From Paraburkholderia podalyriae (GTDB taxonomy: Bacteria; Pseudomonadota; Gammaproteobacteria; Burkholderiales; Burkholderiaceae), in contig NZ_VZQQ01000006.1 of assembly GCF_014397785.1 (NCBI RefSeq), positions 186,001-250,000 on the forward strand: a DNA stretch of 64,000 nt, read 5' to 3'. The position numbers were made by a program, and so were the translations under genes. Position 1 is the first letter of the stretch, and each line of letters starts with the position of its first letter. The notes beneath the pieces were generated by a model. The model was not told the DNA's origin. It saw only the letters and a program-made list of their open reading frames with translations, and made no database searches. Shown here piece by piece: positions 54,906 to 63,852 of this stretch.

Positions 54906-55006
54906 GGTTTTGGCCGGACAATTGCATCATCATTGCGCTTCAGTACTTCGCGGTCCCGAGCAAGCCCGTTCCGAATAGCGGTCAATAGTCCCCAACGAGG
55001 CCCGGT

Positions 55007-55732
55007 GTGTATCGCAAAACGATCGGCTCCGCGGTTCTGTTCGTGCTGTGCGCGCTTCACGCGCTATCGAGCGGCGCGGCGTTCGCGGCCACCGACGCGG
55101 CCGGCGCGATGCCCCAGTCGATGGACCAGCGCATACGCGCGTGCACGTCGTGTCACGGCGTGCAGGGCCAGGGCCGCAATAACGACTACTTCCCGCGCAT
55201 CGCCGGCAAACCGGCCGAATATCTGTTCAATCAACTGATCGCCTTTCGCGACGGCGGCCGCACCTATCCGCCGATGGGCTATCTGCTCGCGTTCCTGCCC
55301 GACGACTACCTGCGTCAGATCAGCGAGTATTTCGCGGCCCTGCAGCCGCCCTATCCCCAATCCGACCACGCCGCGCTGCCGCCGAAGCTGCTTGCCGCCG
55401 GCGAAAAGCTCGTGATGCATGGCGACCCTGCGCGCGGCATACCGGCGTGCATCGCCTGTCACGGCGCGCGCATGACCGGCACGCAGCCGGGTATTCCGGG
55501 CCTGCTCGGGCTGCATGCGAGCTATATCGCCGGACAGATGGGCACGTGGCGCTCGGGCACCCGCCACGCGCTCGCGCCGGACTGCATGCGCACGATCGCG
55601 CTCAAGCTGAACGACAACGACATCGCCGCGGTATCGAACTGGCTCGCGCGCCAGCCGCGTCCCGCCGATCCCCGGCCCGCACCGGCATCCGCCGAGCGGC
55701 TGCCCCTCGCTTGCGGGAGCCAACCGCAATGA
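55007..55732 (+). CDS. Periplasmic diheme cytochrome c (c4-like)
   Basis: A 241-residue exported cytochrome. A signal peptide (to about residue 28, GAAFA-A) is followed by two CXXCH sites, CTSCH (Cys46, His50) and CIACH (Cys148, His152), each with a later Met candidate. The pair of similar domains is like cytochrome c4. GAGG lies six bases before a GTG start at 55007. Its TGA overlaps the ATG of the next gene by four bases, so it is the first gene of the oxidase operon and probably delivers electrons to the oxidase. Confidence 0.88.
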   Translation: MYRKTIGSAVLFVLCALHALSSGAAFAATDAAGAMPQSMDQRIRACTSCHGVQGQGRNNDYFPRIAGKPAEYLFNQLIAFRDGGRTYPPMGYLLAFLPDDYLRQISEYFAALQPPYPQSDHAALPPKLLAAGEKLVMHGDPARGIPACIACHGARMTGTQPGIPGLLGLHASYIAGQMGTWRSGTRHALAPDCMRTIALKLNDNDIAAVSNWLARQPRPADPRPAPASAERLPLACGSQPQ

Positions 55733-57078
55733 AGCCGACACTTCGCCCGCCCGGTTGGCTGCGCCCGGCAAGCATGGCTAGCGTCCTTGCGATCGGCAGC
55801 CTCGCGCTCGCGTTGCTGGTCCTTGCACCGTTCGCGACGACCGCGCGTGCCGCGACCGTCGCGTCCCAAGGCGCGGAGCCGGCCGCCACCGCAGCGACAG
55901 CTGGAGCCGGCCCCGACACCCGCCCGGAGATCGTCAGACGCGGCGAGTACCTCGCGCGCGCGGGCGACTGCATCGCGTGTCACACCGCGCCGCGCGGGCG
56001 GCTGTTCGCCGGTGGCCTCGCGATGGAAACGCCGTTCGGCACGCTGTACTCGCCGAACATCACGCCGGACGCGCAGTACGGCATCGGCACCTGGAGCGAG
56101 CAGGCGTTCTTCAACATGATGCGCACGGGCCGCAAGCCGGACGGTGCGCTGATCTATCCGGCGATGCCGATCGCCCAGTACACGAAGGTCACGCGCGAGG
56201 ACTCGAACGCGATCTTCGCGTTCCTGAAGACCGTCGAGCCGGTGCGTCAGCCGAACCGCCCGCACACGCTGCGCTTCCCGTTCAATCAGCGCGATCTGCT
56301 ATACGGCTGGCGCACGCTGTATTTCCGCGAGGGCGAGTTCCAGCCCGACCCGACCAGATCGGTCGAATGGAATCGCGGCGCGTATCTGGTCGAAGGGCTC
56401 GGGCACTGCACGATGTGCCACACGCGCATCAACATGCTGGGCGGCTCGTCGCCGCGCGAGCAGTTCGCGGGCGGGCTGATTCCGGTGCAGAACTGGTACG
56501 CGCCGTCGCTGACCTCGGACAAGGACGGCGGCCTCGGCGACTGGAGCATCAAGGACACCGTCGATCTGCTGCAAACCGGCATCTCCGATCGCGGCGCCGT
56601 CTACGGTCCGATGGCCGAGGTCACCTATCACAGCCTGCAGTATCTGAGCGACGAAGACATCCGCGCGATGGCCGTCTATCTGAAATCGCTGCCGGCCCAG
56701 GGCGGCCGCAAGACCGGCCCGAGCGCGACGCCCGACCCGAAGGTGTTCGCGCTCGGCAAGCAGATCTACGCGGACAAATGCGCGATCTGCCACGGTGACA
56801 ATGGCGAGGGACAGCTGCCGCATTACCCGCCGCTCGCGGGCAACCAGTCGATCGAAATGGACTCGAACGTCAATCCGATCCGGATCGTGCTGAACGGCGG
56901 CTTTCCACCCGGCACCAAACACAATCCGCAGCCGTTCGGCATGCCGCCGTTCGGTCAGGAGCTGAACGACACCGAGGCGGCCGCCGTCGTCACGTTCATC
57001 CGCACGGCGTGGGGCAATCACGGCCTGCCGGTCACGGCCCGCGATGTCAACGCGTTGCGCAAGGCGCCACTGCACTGA
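55729..57078 (+). CDS. Triheme cytochrome c (alcohol dehydrogenase-like cytochrome subunit type)
   Basis: A 449-residue cytochrome with three CXXCH sites: CIACH (Cys81), CTMCH (about 226) and CAICH (about 351). An N-terminal hydrophobic segment (about 14-42) is a signal or anchor. The arrangement resembles the membrane-bound cytochrome subunits of quinoprotein/flavoprotein dehydrogenases (AdhB, GdhB), which normally accept electrons and pass them to ubiquinone. Here no dehydrogenase gene is adjacent; the gene is inside an oxidase operon, so it may feed the oxidase. The ATG overlaps the stop of the previous gene by four bases. Confidence 0.88.
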   Translation: MKPTLRPPGWLRPASMASVLAIGSLALALLVLAPFATTARAATVASQGAEPAATAATAGAGPDTRPEIVRRGEYLARAGDCIACHTAPRGRLFAGGLAMETPFGTLYSPNITPDAQYGIGTWSEQAFFNMMRTGRKPDGALIYPAMPIAQYTKVTREDSNAIFAFLKTVEPVRQPNRPHTLRFPFNQRDLLYGWRTLYFREGEFQPDPTRSVEWNRGAYLVEGLGHCTMCHTRINMLGGSSPREQFAGGLIPVQNWYAPSLTSDKDGGLGDWSIKDTVDLLQTGISDRGAVYGPMAEVTYHSLQYLSDEDIRAMAVYLKSLPAQGGRKTGPSATPDPKVFALGKQIYADKCAICHGDNGEGQLPHYPPLAGNQSIEMDSNVNPIRIVLNGGFPPGTKHNPQPFGMPPFGQELNDTEAAAVVTFIRTAWGNHGLPVTARDVNALRKAPLH

Positions 57079-57129
57079 GGCGCCGTTCCCAAACGCCGTG
57101 CTGAAGCGCCGCATAGGAGATCCATCGAC

Positions 57130-57306
57130 ATGAAAGCGAACGACCCGCACAGCGCCGCCCCGCCGACCGACCACGAAGTCGAACAGGTCGTCGCGGCCGG
57201 TCCGCGCGGCGCGATCGCGCTGGCCGGCGTCGCCACGGTCATCGTGATGTTGATCTGGTTCTCCTTCTACTTTTTCGCGTTTCTGCCGCGCGGCATCATC
57301 CACTGA
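57130..57306 (+). CDS. Small membrane peptide of the heme-copper oxidase operon
   Basis: A 58-residue peptide with AGGAG ten bases before the ATG. It has an acidic/polar N-terminus and one hydrophobic helix (about 28-52; GAIALAGVATVIVMLIWFSF, then YFFAF). It lies 2 bases before the subunit II gene and 51 bases after the triheme gene, so its position is that of small accessory subunits of B-family oxidases (subunit IIa or CbaD-like). It was too short for a usual gene caller threshold, but codon use and spacing support it. Confidence 0.75.
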   Translation: MKANDPHSAAPPTDHEVEQVVAAGPRGAIALAGVATVIVMLIWFSFYFFAFLPRGIIH

Positions 57307-57308
57307 CC

Positions 57309-57881
57309 ATGTCGACCGACTCTTCTCATCAACCCGGTAGCGGCCACGCGGTCGCCTTGCGCGCCGAGCGGCGCTGGGCCATCTACACGGTCGCGCTGAT
57401 CCTGCTGATGCTCGCCGTGATCGTGTTCTCGGGCGTGCATTGGGCGATGATGCCGCCGTCGCGCGTCGAGACGATCGATCCGTCGCGCCTGCAGCTTTCC
57501 GGCGAATTCGCCGAGGACAATCTCGGCAGCGCGGTGCAGCCGGACGGCTCGGTGATCGTGCGCTTCATCGCGCAGCAGTACTCGTTCACGCCGCAATGTC
57601 TGCTCGTGCCCGCCGATACGCCGATCACGATCCGCACGACCAGCGCCGACGTCGTGCACGGCCTGCTCGTCACCGACACCAACATCAATACGATGGTCGT
57701 GCCCGGCTACGTCGCGACGCTGAACACGCAGTTCGACCATCCCGCCGATCACGCGATGCCATGCCACGAATTCTGCGGCTTCGGCCATCAGACGATGTGG
57801 GCGCACGTGAAGGTGATCGACAAAGCCGCCTTCTTCGAACAGGCCCGACAATCACGGAGACTGAGCTGTGTTCCACGCTAA
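57309..57881 (+). CDS. Cytochrome c oxidase subunit II (B-family/ba3-like)
   Basis: A 190-residue protein with one N-terminal helix (about 22-46) and a cupredoxin domain. All CuA ligands are present: His117, Cys152, Glu154 (backbone position), Cys156, His160 and Met163, in VVHGLL and PCHEFCGFGHQTM. The single helix and compact size match subunit II of ba3-type oxidases rather than aa3 enzymes. It takes electrons from cytochrome c and passes them to subunit I. Its last 14 bases overlap subunit I, so the two are translated together. Confidence 0.93.
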   Translation: MSTDSSHQPGSGHAVALRAERRWAIYTVALILLMLAVIVFSGVHWAMMPPSRVETIDPSRLQLSGEFAEDNLGSAVQPDGSVIVRFIAQQYSFTPQCLLVPADTPITIRTTSADVVHGLLVTDTNINTMVVPGYVATLNTQFDHPADHAMPCHEFCGFGHQTMWAHVKVIDKAAFFEQARQSRRLSCVPR

Positions 57882-59493
57882 GCGACTCGTACTCGCGCAT
57901 TTCTGGCTTGCCTTCATCACGTTCGCGATCGCGCTGTGCCTCGGCGCGTGGCAGATGCTGGTGCGCAGTCCGCTGTTGCCGTGGGTCAGCGATCCCGAGT
58001 TGTACTATCGATCGGTGACCGCACACGGCACCGTGATGGCCTACGTGATGCCGACGCTGGTCGCGATGGGCTTCGGCTACGCGATCGTCGAGCTCGCACT
58101 CGCGCAGCGCCTCGTCGGTCTCAAATGGGCATGGGCCGGGTTCTTGATGCTGCTGGTCGGCGCGGTGATGGCGATGGTGCCGGTCGCGCTCGGCAAGGCA
58201 TCGGTGCTCTACACGTTCTATCCGCCGATGATCGGCAGTCCGTTCTACTACCTCGGCGTCGTGCTCGTGGTGGTCGGCTCGTGGATCTGGGTCGCGCTGA
58301 TGCACGTGAACCTGCGCGTCTGGAAGCGCGCGAATCCGGGCAGGCCCGTGCCGCTCGCGATGTTCGCGAACGTCGCCGGCGCATATCTGTGGGCGTGGAC
58401 CGCGGTCGGCGCGGCGCTCGAGATCCTGTTCCAGATCCTGCCGGTCGCACTCGGCTTCGCCCACACGATCGACGCCGGCCTCGCGCGCGTGCTGTTCTCG
58501 TGGACGCTGCACGCGATCGTCTACTTCTGGCTGTTCCCCGCTTACATCGCGTACTACACGCTGGTGCCGCGCGCGATCGGCGGACGGATCTACAGCGATT
58601 CGATGGCGCGCGTGTCGTTCATCCTGTTCCTCGTGTTCGCGATGCCGATCGGCATCCATCACCTGTTCGTCGATCCGCAGGTCGGCGCCGGCTTTAAGTT
58701 CCTGCATGCGGTGTTCACCGGCATGGTGTCGGTGCCGACGCTGCTGACCGTGTTCACGATCTGCGCGTCGGTGGAAATCGCCGGCCGGCTGCGCGGCGGC
58801 AAGGGCGCGCTCGGCTGGCTCACCGCGTTGCCGTGGCGCAATCCGATGATGCTGGTGATCGCGTTCTCGTTCGTCATGCTCGGCTTCGGCGGCGCGGGCG
58901 GACTCATCAACATGAGCTATCAGCTGAACTCGACCGTGCACAACACGCAGTGGGTGACCGGCCACTTCCACCTGATTTTCGGCGGCGCGATCGTCATCAT
59001 GTACTTTGCGATCGCGTACGAACTGTGGCCGCAGCTGACCGGCCGCGCGCTCGTGTCGGCGAAACTGTTGCGCACGCAATTGTGGCTGTGGTTCATCGGC
59101 ATGATGGTGGTCACGATACCGTGGCATTACGTCGGCCTGCTCGGCGCGCCTCGCCGCATGGCCTACTACGACTACGGCATGACGGGCATCCAGGACCAGG
59201 CGTTCTGGGTCGGCACGTCGGCGATCGGCGGGCTGATCCTCACGGTGTCCGGCCTGCTGTTCGTCTATATCCTCGCGAAGTCGCAATTCGGACCGGTGGC
59301 GGAGCCGCAGACGTTCCGCTTCGCGAGCGCCGCGCACCCGGTCGAGCGCGTGCCCGTCGCGCTCAACAGCTTTGGCCTATGGGTCGCGCTGATGATCGGG
59401 CTCACGGTCGTCAACTACAGCGTGCCGATCGTCCAGTTGCTCAGACTGCCGCAGACGTCGGTGCCGGCAGTCGTCATCGGAGCACAGCGATGA
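57868..59493 (+). CDS. Cytochrome c oxidase subunit I (B-family/ba3-like)
   Basis: A 541-residue catalytic subunit with about 13 helices. Low-spin heme ligands are His53 (VTAHGTVMAYV) and His368; the high-spin heme ligand is His366 (GHFHLIFGG); CuB ligands are His215, His264 and His265; Tyr219 (HAIVY) is the cross-linked residue. The absence of the A-family D-channel pattern and the IHHLFVDP segment place it in the B family, as in Thermus ba3. It reduces oxygen to water with high affinity. GTG start with GGAG eight bases upstream. No subunit III or assembly genes are in this operon. Confidence 0.95.
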   Translation: MFHAKRLVLAHFWLAFITFAIALCLGAWQMLVRSPLLPWVSDPELYYRSVTAHGTVMAYVMPTLVAMGFGYAIVELALAQRLVGLKWAWAGFLMLLVGAVMAMVPVALGKASVLYTFYPPMIGSPFYYLGVVLVVVGSWIWVALMHVNLRVWKRANPGRPVPLAMFANVAGAYLWAWTAVGAALEILFQILPVALGFAHTIDAGLARVLFSWTLHAIVYFWLFPAYIAYYTLVPRAIGGRIYSDSMARVSFILFLVFAMPIGIHHLFVDPQVGAGFKFLHAVFTGMVSVPTLLTVFTICASVEIAGRLRGGKGALGWLTALPWRNPMMLVIAFSFVMLGFGGAGGLINMSYQLNSTVHNTQWVTGHFHLIFGGAIVIMYFAIAYELWPQLTGRALVSAKLLRTQLWLWFIGMMVVTIPWHYVGLLGAPRRMAYYDYGMTGIQDQAFWVGTSAIGGLILTVSGLLFVYILAKSQFGPVAEPQTFRFASAAHPVERVPVALNSFGLWVALMIGLTVVNYSVPIVQLLRLPQTSVPAVVIGAQR

Positions 59494-60296
59494 ACGAAGA
59501 ACGCATGTTCACGCTGCGCAACCCGTGGTTCGTGTGGGGCGTCGGCGGCACGCTCTCAATCGCGATCGTTGCGATCCTGATCGGCTTCGTGTGGCTGCCG
59601 TCGGCGAGCAGCGCGTTCCGCGACCTCGGCCTGTGGGCGAGGATTTGCGGCGCCGCCGGCGTGCCGTCGAGCTGGTACGGCGGCAACGCGACCAGTTGGG
59701 TGCCGAGCGACGTCGTCGTGTTGCCGCCTTCGGGCACGATTCAGCCGATGGCGGATGCGATCGGCCGCGGCGCGACGATCGCGACACAGCACTGCTCGAT
59801 GTGCCACGGTGTACTCGGCACCGAGCAGGTCACCGCGCCCGCGCTGGCCGGGCAGTACGCCGACGTGACCTACAAGGAACTGCGTGACTTCCAGAGCGGC
59901 CAGCGGCAAAGCGCGGTCATGAAGCCGATCATCGCAGCACGCAGCGACCAGGATCTGCACGATCTGGCGGTCTACTACGCATCGCTCCCGCTCGCCCCAG
60001 CGGCCGAGAAAACCCGGGCCGGCGAAGCACCGGATGCGACCGCAATCAGGCTCGTGATGCAGGGCGATCCGCAACGCAATATCGCGCCGTGCGCGGCATG
60101 TCATGGTCAACTCGATCGCACGGGCGCAGCGCCTTGGCTCGGCGGACAGTCGGCGCTCTATCTGGCCGCGCAGTTGCACGCGTTCGCCTCGGGCGCGCGG
60201 CGCAACGACATCAACGAGCAGATGCGCAATGTCGCGCGGCAGATGACGCCCGAGGAAATCGATGCCGTGGCGAGGTATTACGCGGCCATCCAGTAG
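59490..60296 (+). CDS. Membrane-anchored diheme cytochrome c
   Basis: A 268-residue cytochrome with an N-terminal anchor helix (about 15-38) and two CXXCH sites: CSMCH (about 102) and CAACH (about 201). It resembles cytochrome c4 with a membrane tail. The ATG overlaps the stop of subunit I by four bases, so it is the last gene of the oxidase operon. It is the likely direct electron donor to the CuA site; a role as a subunit of the oxidase complex is also possible. Confidence 0.88.
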   Translation: MNEERMFTLRNPWFVWGVGGTLSIAIVAILIGFVWLPSASSAFRDLGLWARICGAAGVPSSWYGGNATSWVPSDVVVLPPSGTIQPMADAIGRGATIATQHCSMCHGVLGTEQVTAPALAGQYADVTYKELRDFQSGQRQSAVMKPIIAARSDQDLHDLAVYYASLPLAPAAEKTRAGEAPDATAIRLVMQGDPQRNIAPCAACHGQLDRTGAAPWLGGQSALYLAAQLHAFASGARRNDINEQMRNVARQMTPEEIDAVARYYAAIQ

Positions 60297-60341
60297 TGGG
60301 ACAGTGTCAGGTCGCGAGGTGACGCGGCGCGACGGCTCGCG

Positions 60342-61988
60342 TCACGCCGCGACAAGCTCGCTCTCCACTCTCCGCGCGTCGGCAACGCCGGCCAGCTTCA
60401 CCGCGGTCGCCGAAGCACCGCCGCGCGACTCGCTGCCAGTCCGGAATACCGCCACCGCCGCCGACAAGCGCCGCGACTGATCTTCCAGCGAACTCGCCGC
60501 CGCGGCCGCCTGCTCGACGAGCGCCGCATTCTGCTGCGTGACCTCGTCCATCTGACTGACCGCGAGATTGACCTGGTCGATGCCGGTGCTCTGTTCGAGC
60601 GCCGCCGCCGCGATCTCGTTCATGATCGAACTGACGCGCGCGATCGCCACGACGATGTCGTTCATCGTCGTGCCCGAGCGTTCGACGAGCTGCGAGCCCT
60701 GCTCCACGCGCGTGGTCGACGCATCGATCAAGCCCTTGATCTCCTTGGCCGCCGCCGCGCTGCGCTGCGCGAGCGAGCGCACTTCGCTCGCGACCACCGC
60801 GAAGCCGCGTCCCTGCTCGCCCGCGCGCGCCGCCTCGACTGCGGCATTCAGCGCGAGGATGTTGGTCTGGAAAGCGATCCCCTCGATCACGCCGACGATG
60901 TCGGCAATCCGCCGCGAATCGTCGACGATGCCGTGCATCGTGCCGACCACCTGCTCGGTCAGTTCGCCGCCCTGCGCGGCCAGCGTCGAGGCGCCCTGCG
61001 CGAGCGAGCTCGCCTCTTTCGCGTTGTCGGCCGTCTGCTTGACCGTCGACGTCAACTCTTCGATGCTCGCGGCCGTTTCCTCCAGCGCCGCGGCCTGCTC
61101 CTCGGTGCGCTGCGACAGATCGGCATTGCCGGCCGCGATCTCGCTGACGCCGGTGTCGATCGATTCGGTGCCTTGGCGAACCGCGTTGACGGTCGTGATC
61201 AGCGATTCCTGCATCCTGCGCAGCGCGGCCGCGAGACGGCCCATTTCGTTGTCGCCGAGCACTTCGATGCGGCCGCTCAGGTCGCCGTTGGCGATCCGCT
61301 GGAACTGCGCGATCGTCGCATCGACCGGCGCGACGATTGCACGCACGAGGACGAAGCGGGCGAGAAAGCCGCCGACCAGCGACAGCGCAATGCCGATCGC
61401 CACCGCCATACTGATCGCGTAGAACAGGTCCTGCGCATCCTGATAGCGCTGCGCGCCGTGATCGAGCTGCAACTGCTCGAGCGCGAGCATGGCCTTTTCG
61501 TACGCGCTGTACAGCGACGGCAGCTTGTGCGCCTGCAATTGCTCGAAGGCGTTGGTGTCGCTCGACTTGAGCGCGGCGAGCGTCGGTTCTACGCCATCGT
61601 GCAGGAAGGTGTCGCGCTTGTGCTGCATGTCGGCGATCAGACGCTGCTCGTCGGCATCCGTACCCGCGTGGCTCAGATAGTGGGCAAGTCGGTCATCGGA
61701 GGATTTGCGGTACTGATCGAGGCGCTGAAGCACGGCGTTCGCGCCGTCCTGATCGTTCAGCGCGACGAGCGACGCGTACGTCGCGAGCGCCAGACGCAGA
61801 CGCAACAGCTGGCCAGCGCTGCCTTCGAGGTCGGCGACGGCGGGGGTGTCGATCGTGTACATCTGCTGCAGCGACGCATTCGACGAACGCAGCGACAACA
61901 ATCCCGCGGCCGCGCCGAGCAGCAGCACGATGCCGAAGAACACGATCATCACGGTGAGGCTGGTGCGAATCGACAGCTTTTTCAACAT
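60342..61988 (-). CDS. Methyl-accepting chemotaxis protein (Tar-like four-helix sensor)
   Basis: A 548-residue chemoreceptor. Two membrane helices (about 10-30 and 188-212) bracket a TarH-type four-helix periplasmic sensor. A HAMP domain (about 212-265) and the cytoplasmic signalling domain (about 270-515) follow. The conserved hairpin tip reads [22 protein letters not shown] in two pieces, [14 protein letters not shown] and [18 protein letters not shown]. The methylation-helix [20 protein letters not shown] is present. There is no C-terminal CheR-binding pentapeptide. AAGGAG lies nine bases before the ATG at 61988. A near-consensus sigma-28 promoter lies upstream. Confidence 0.93.
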   Translation of the reverse strand: MLKKLSIRTSLTVMIVFFGIVLLLGAAAGLLSLRSSNASLQQMYTIDTPAVADLEGSAGQLLRLRLALATYASLVALNDQDGANAVLQRLDQYRKSSDDRLAHYLSHAGTDADEQRLIADMQHKRDTFLHDGVEPTLAALKSSDTNAFEQLQAHKLPSLYSAYEKAMLALEQLQLDHGAQRYQDAQDLFYAISMAVAIGIALSLVGGFLARFVLVRAIVAPVDATIAQFQRIANGDLSGRIEVLGDNEMGRLAAALRRMQESLITTVNAVRQGTESIDTGVSEIAAGNADLSQRTEEQAAALEETAASIEELTSTVKQTADNAKEASSLAQGASTLAAQGGELTEQVVGTMHGIVDDSRRIADIVGVIEGIAFQTNILALNAAVEAARAGEQGRGFAVVASEVRSLAQRSAAAAKEIKGLIDASTTRVEQGSQLVERSGTTMNDIVVAIARVSSIMNEIAAAALEQSTGIDQVNLAVSQMDEVTQQNAALVEQAAAAASSLEDQSRRLSAAVAVFRTGSESRGGASATAVKLAGVADARRVESELVAA

Positions 61989-62124
61989 CGGACTGGTCTC
62001 CTTGGGCTGGCCGGCCGATGGTTCCGTATCGTTCACGATACCCGCACGGCCGCGCAGGCTGCGCCCACGCCGTTCGGCCCGGTCCGCAACTTGGCTTGAG
62101 ATTAAGCAAACAGTGCATTGAAGG

Positions 62125-62151
62125 TCAACGGCAGATGGTCCAAAAACTTTA
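62125..62151 (-). promoter_or_regulatory. Sigma-28 (FliA) promoter of the chemoreceptor gene
   Basis: On the minus strand TAAAGTTT (62151-62144) is followed after exactly 11 bases by GCCGTTGA (62132-62125). This compares with the consensus TAAAGTTT-N11-GCCGATAA, giving 8 of 8 and 6 of 8 matches. The start point is predicted near 62118, about 130 bases before the receptor ATG. FliA control places the receptor in the late flagellar regulon. Confidence 0.8.
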
Positions 62152-62253
62152 TGGTTGATCGCTCGCGCGGCTTGCGCTACATCAATAGATGTCTCGAAGC
62201 CCGTTTGCTGAAGCCACCTTCTGTCGAAGCCCCCTCCCGCCCGGAGCGCACGC

Positions 62254-63054
62254 ATGTCGGAAATCGGTTCGGCCGTACTCGTGTTCGTGCTGCTGCTGAT
62301 CGCTACCGGCCTCGGCGTTGGAGTGCGGCCGCTGCTGCCGGAGGAGCACAAGGCGCACGAGACCGTGCAGCTCGTGCAGCTCGTGATCGGCATGCTGGTG
62401 ACGTTCGCCGCGCTGGTGCTGGGTTTGATGACCGCATCGGCGAAAGCGGGCTTCGACACCGCGTCGAACGATCTGCGCAGCTATGCGGCCGAACTGATCG
62501 AATTCGACTCGACGCTGCGCGAACTCGGCAGCGCGGCCGACGAATCGCGGCGCCTGTTGCGCCAGTACACGGCGGCGGCGATCGCGTCGACGTGGCCGCG
62601 GGAACCCGCGCCGAGCGGCGACTATCCGCGCGACCTCGGCGCACCGGACAATCCGGAGCAACTGGAAAACGTGCGGCTCGGCGACATGCTGAGCACGGTG
62701 GGACGCGAGTTGCGACAACTGCGAGCGCACGATTCGTTGCAGGAACGCGCGCTCGATGACGCGTTGACGCAGTACCGGCGCGTCGTCGATGCACGCTGGA
62801 AAATCATCGAGGAAGCGCACAGCTCGATTTCGCAGCCGTTCTTCAAGACGCTGACGTTCTGGCTATGCGTGATTTTTCTGAGTTTTGGGTTGATCGCGCC
62901 GCGTAATGCGTTGGCGCTGGTGACGATAACGCTGGGGGCGGTGTCGATTGCTTCAGCGATTTATGTGATCGTCGATCTGGACACGCCGTTTACCGGGCCG
63001 ATCGTGGTTTCGAGCCTGCCGTTGCGGGATACGTTGGAGCATTTAAGGCGGTGA
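62254..63054 (+). CDS. DUF4239 bestrophin-like membrane protein
   Basis: A 266-residue membrane protein. Two N-terminal helices (about 6-26 and 40-60; the second has [17 protein letters not shown]), a long soluble helical region (about 62-190) and two C-terminal helices (about 200-245) match DUF4239, which is distantly related to bestrophin channels. Function is unknown. GGAG lies seven bases before the ATG. It is divergent from the chemoreceptor and followed by ssb on the other strand. Confidence 0.82.
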   Translation: MSEIGSAVLVFVLLLIATGLGVGVRPLLPEEHKAHETVQLVQLVIGMLVTFAALVLGLMTASAKAGFDTASNDLRSYAAELIEFDSTLRELGSAADESRRLLRQYTAAAIASTWPREPAPSGDYPRDLGAPDNPEQLENVRLGDMLSTVGRELRQLRAHDSLQERALDDALTQYRRVVDARWKIIEEAHSSISQPFFKTLTFWLCVIFLSFGLIAPRNALALVTITLGAVSIASAIYVIVDLDTPFTGPIVVSSLPLRDTLEHLRR

Positions 63055-63106
63055 GTTTCCGAGGGAATGCTCGGCGCGGATGACGTAAAAAATGTCTGGA
63101 AACAGA

Positions 63107-63137
63107 GAGGCCCGCTTTCCTCACGAAAGCGGGCCTC
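63107..63137. terminator. Hairpin between DUF4239 and ssb genes
   Basis: GAGGCCCGCTTTC at 63107-63119 pairs perfectly with GAAAGCGGGCCTC at 63125-63137. It lies between converging genes. No pure T run follows directly on either strand, though a U-rich stretch (CTCTGTTTCC, then TTTTTT) lies beyond on the minus strand, so it probably ends the ssb transcript. Confidence 0.65.
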
Positions 63138-63163
63138 AATCAGCAAAAAACAACGAGGGGGTT

Positions 63164-63706
63164 TTAGAACGGAATATCGTCATCCATCTCATCGAAACCG
63201 CCGCCGGCCGGCGCGCTCGGACGGCTCGCGCCGCCACCGCCACCGCCACTGCCACTGCCGCCACGCGAGCCGCCGCCCGACGACATCGCGCGGCCACCAC
63301 CGCCACCGCTACGCTCCGACGGCTCGCCGCGGCTATAACCGCCTTCATCGCCGCCACCCATCGACGCGCCGCCACGGCCGCCGAGCATTTGCATCTGCTC
63401 CGCGACGATCTCGGTCGAGTAACGATCGGTGCCGTCCTGGGCCTGCCACTTGCGCGTGCGGATGCGCCCTTCGAGGTACACCGACGAGCCCTTCTTCAGA
63501 TATTCCGCCACGATTTCCGCGAGGCGGCCGAAGAACGCGACGCGGTGCCACTCGGTGGCTTCCTTCATCTCGCCCGACGCCTTGTCCTTGTAGCGGTCCG
63601 TCGTCGCAAGGCGGATGTTCGCCACTGCGTCGCCGCTCGGAAGATAGCGGACTTCCGGATCGGCGCCGAGGTTGCCGACTAGAATGACCTTGTTCACGGA
63701 TGCCAT
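63164..63706 (-). CDS. ssb: Single-stranded DNA-binding protein
   Basis: A 180-residue SSB. The OB-fold (about 1-110) starts [21 protein letters not shown] with [17 protein letters not shown] and [10 protein letters not shown], followed by a Gly/Ser/Arg-rich linker and the acidic tip DDDIPF that binds partner proteins. CAGGAG precedes the ATG. It is essential for replication and repair. The linker is unusually rich in Gly-Gly and Ser-Gly repeats, as often seen in Burkholderiales. It lies 146 bases downstream of the MFS gene on the same strand. Confidence 0.97.
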   Translation of the reverse strand: MASVNKVILVGNLGADPEVRYLPSGDAVANIRLATTDRYKDKASGEMKEATEWHRVAFFGRLAEIVAEYLKKGSSVYLEGRIRTRKWQAQDGTDRYSTEIVAEQMQMLGGRGGASMGGGDEGGYSRGEPSERSGGGGGRAMSSGGGSRGGSGSGGGGGGASRPSAPAGGGFDEMDDDIPF

Positions 63707-63852
63707 GAATTTCTCCTGTTGATTCCTGTTGCAGGCGGCGCGGCACTACGCGGTTCGCGTCTCACGGCCGGCAGGCCCGAGACCAGAAGAGCGCCTCTGC
63801 CCGCCGCCGGGTGAGTTCTGGATGATTCGGGAGATGCCCCGAGTACGCTGTG

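Noticed and set aside
57868..57881. Frameshift between oxidase subunits II and I
   Set aside because: The 14-base overlap has a normal stop for subunit II and a GTG with ribosome site for subunit I; both proteins have all metal ligands, so it is a coupled overlap.
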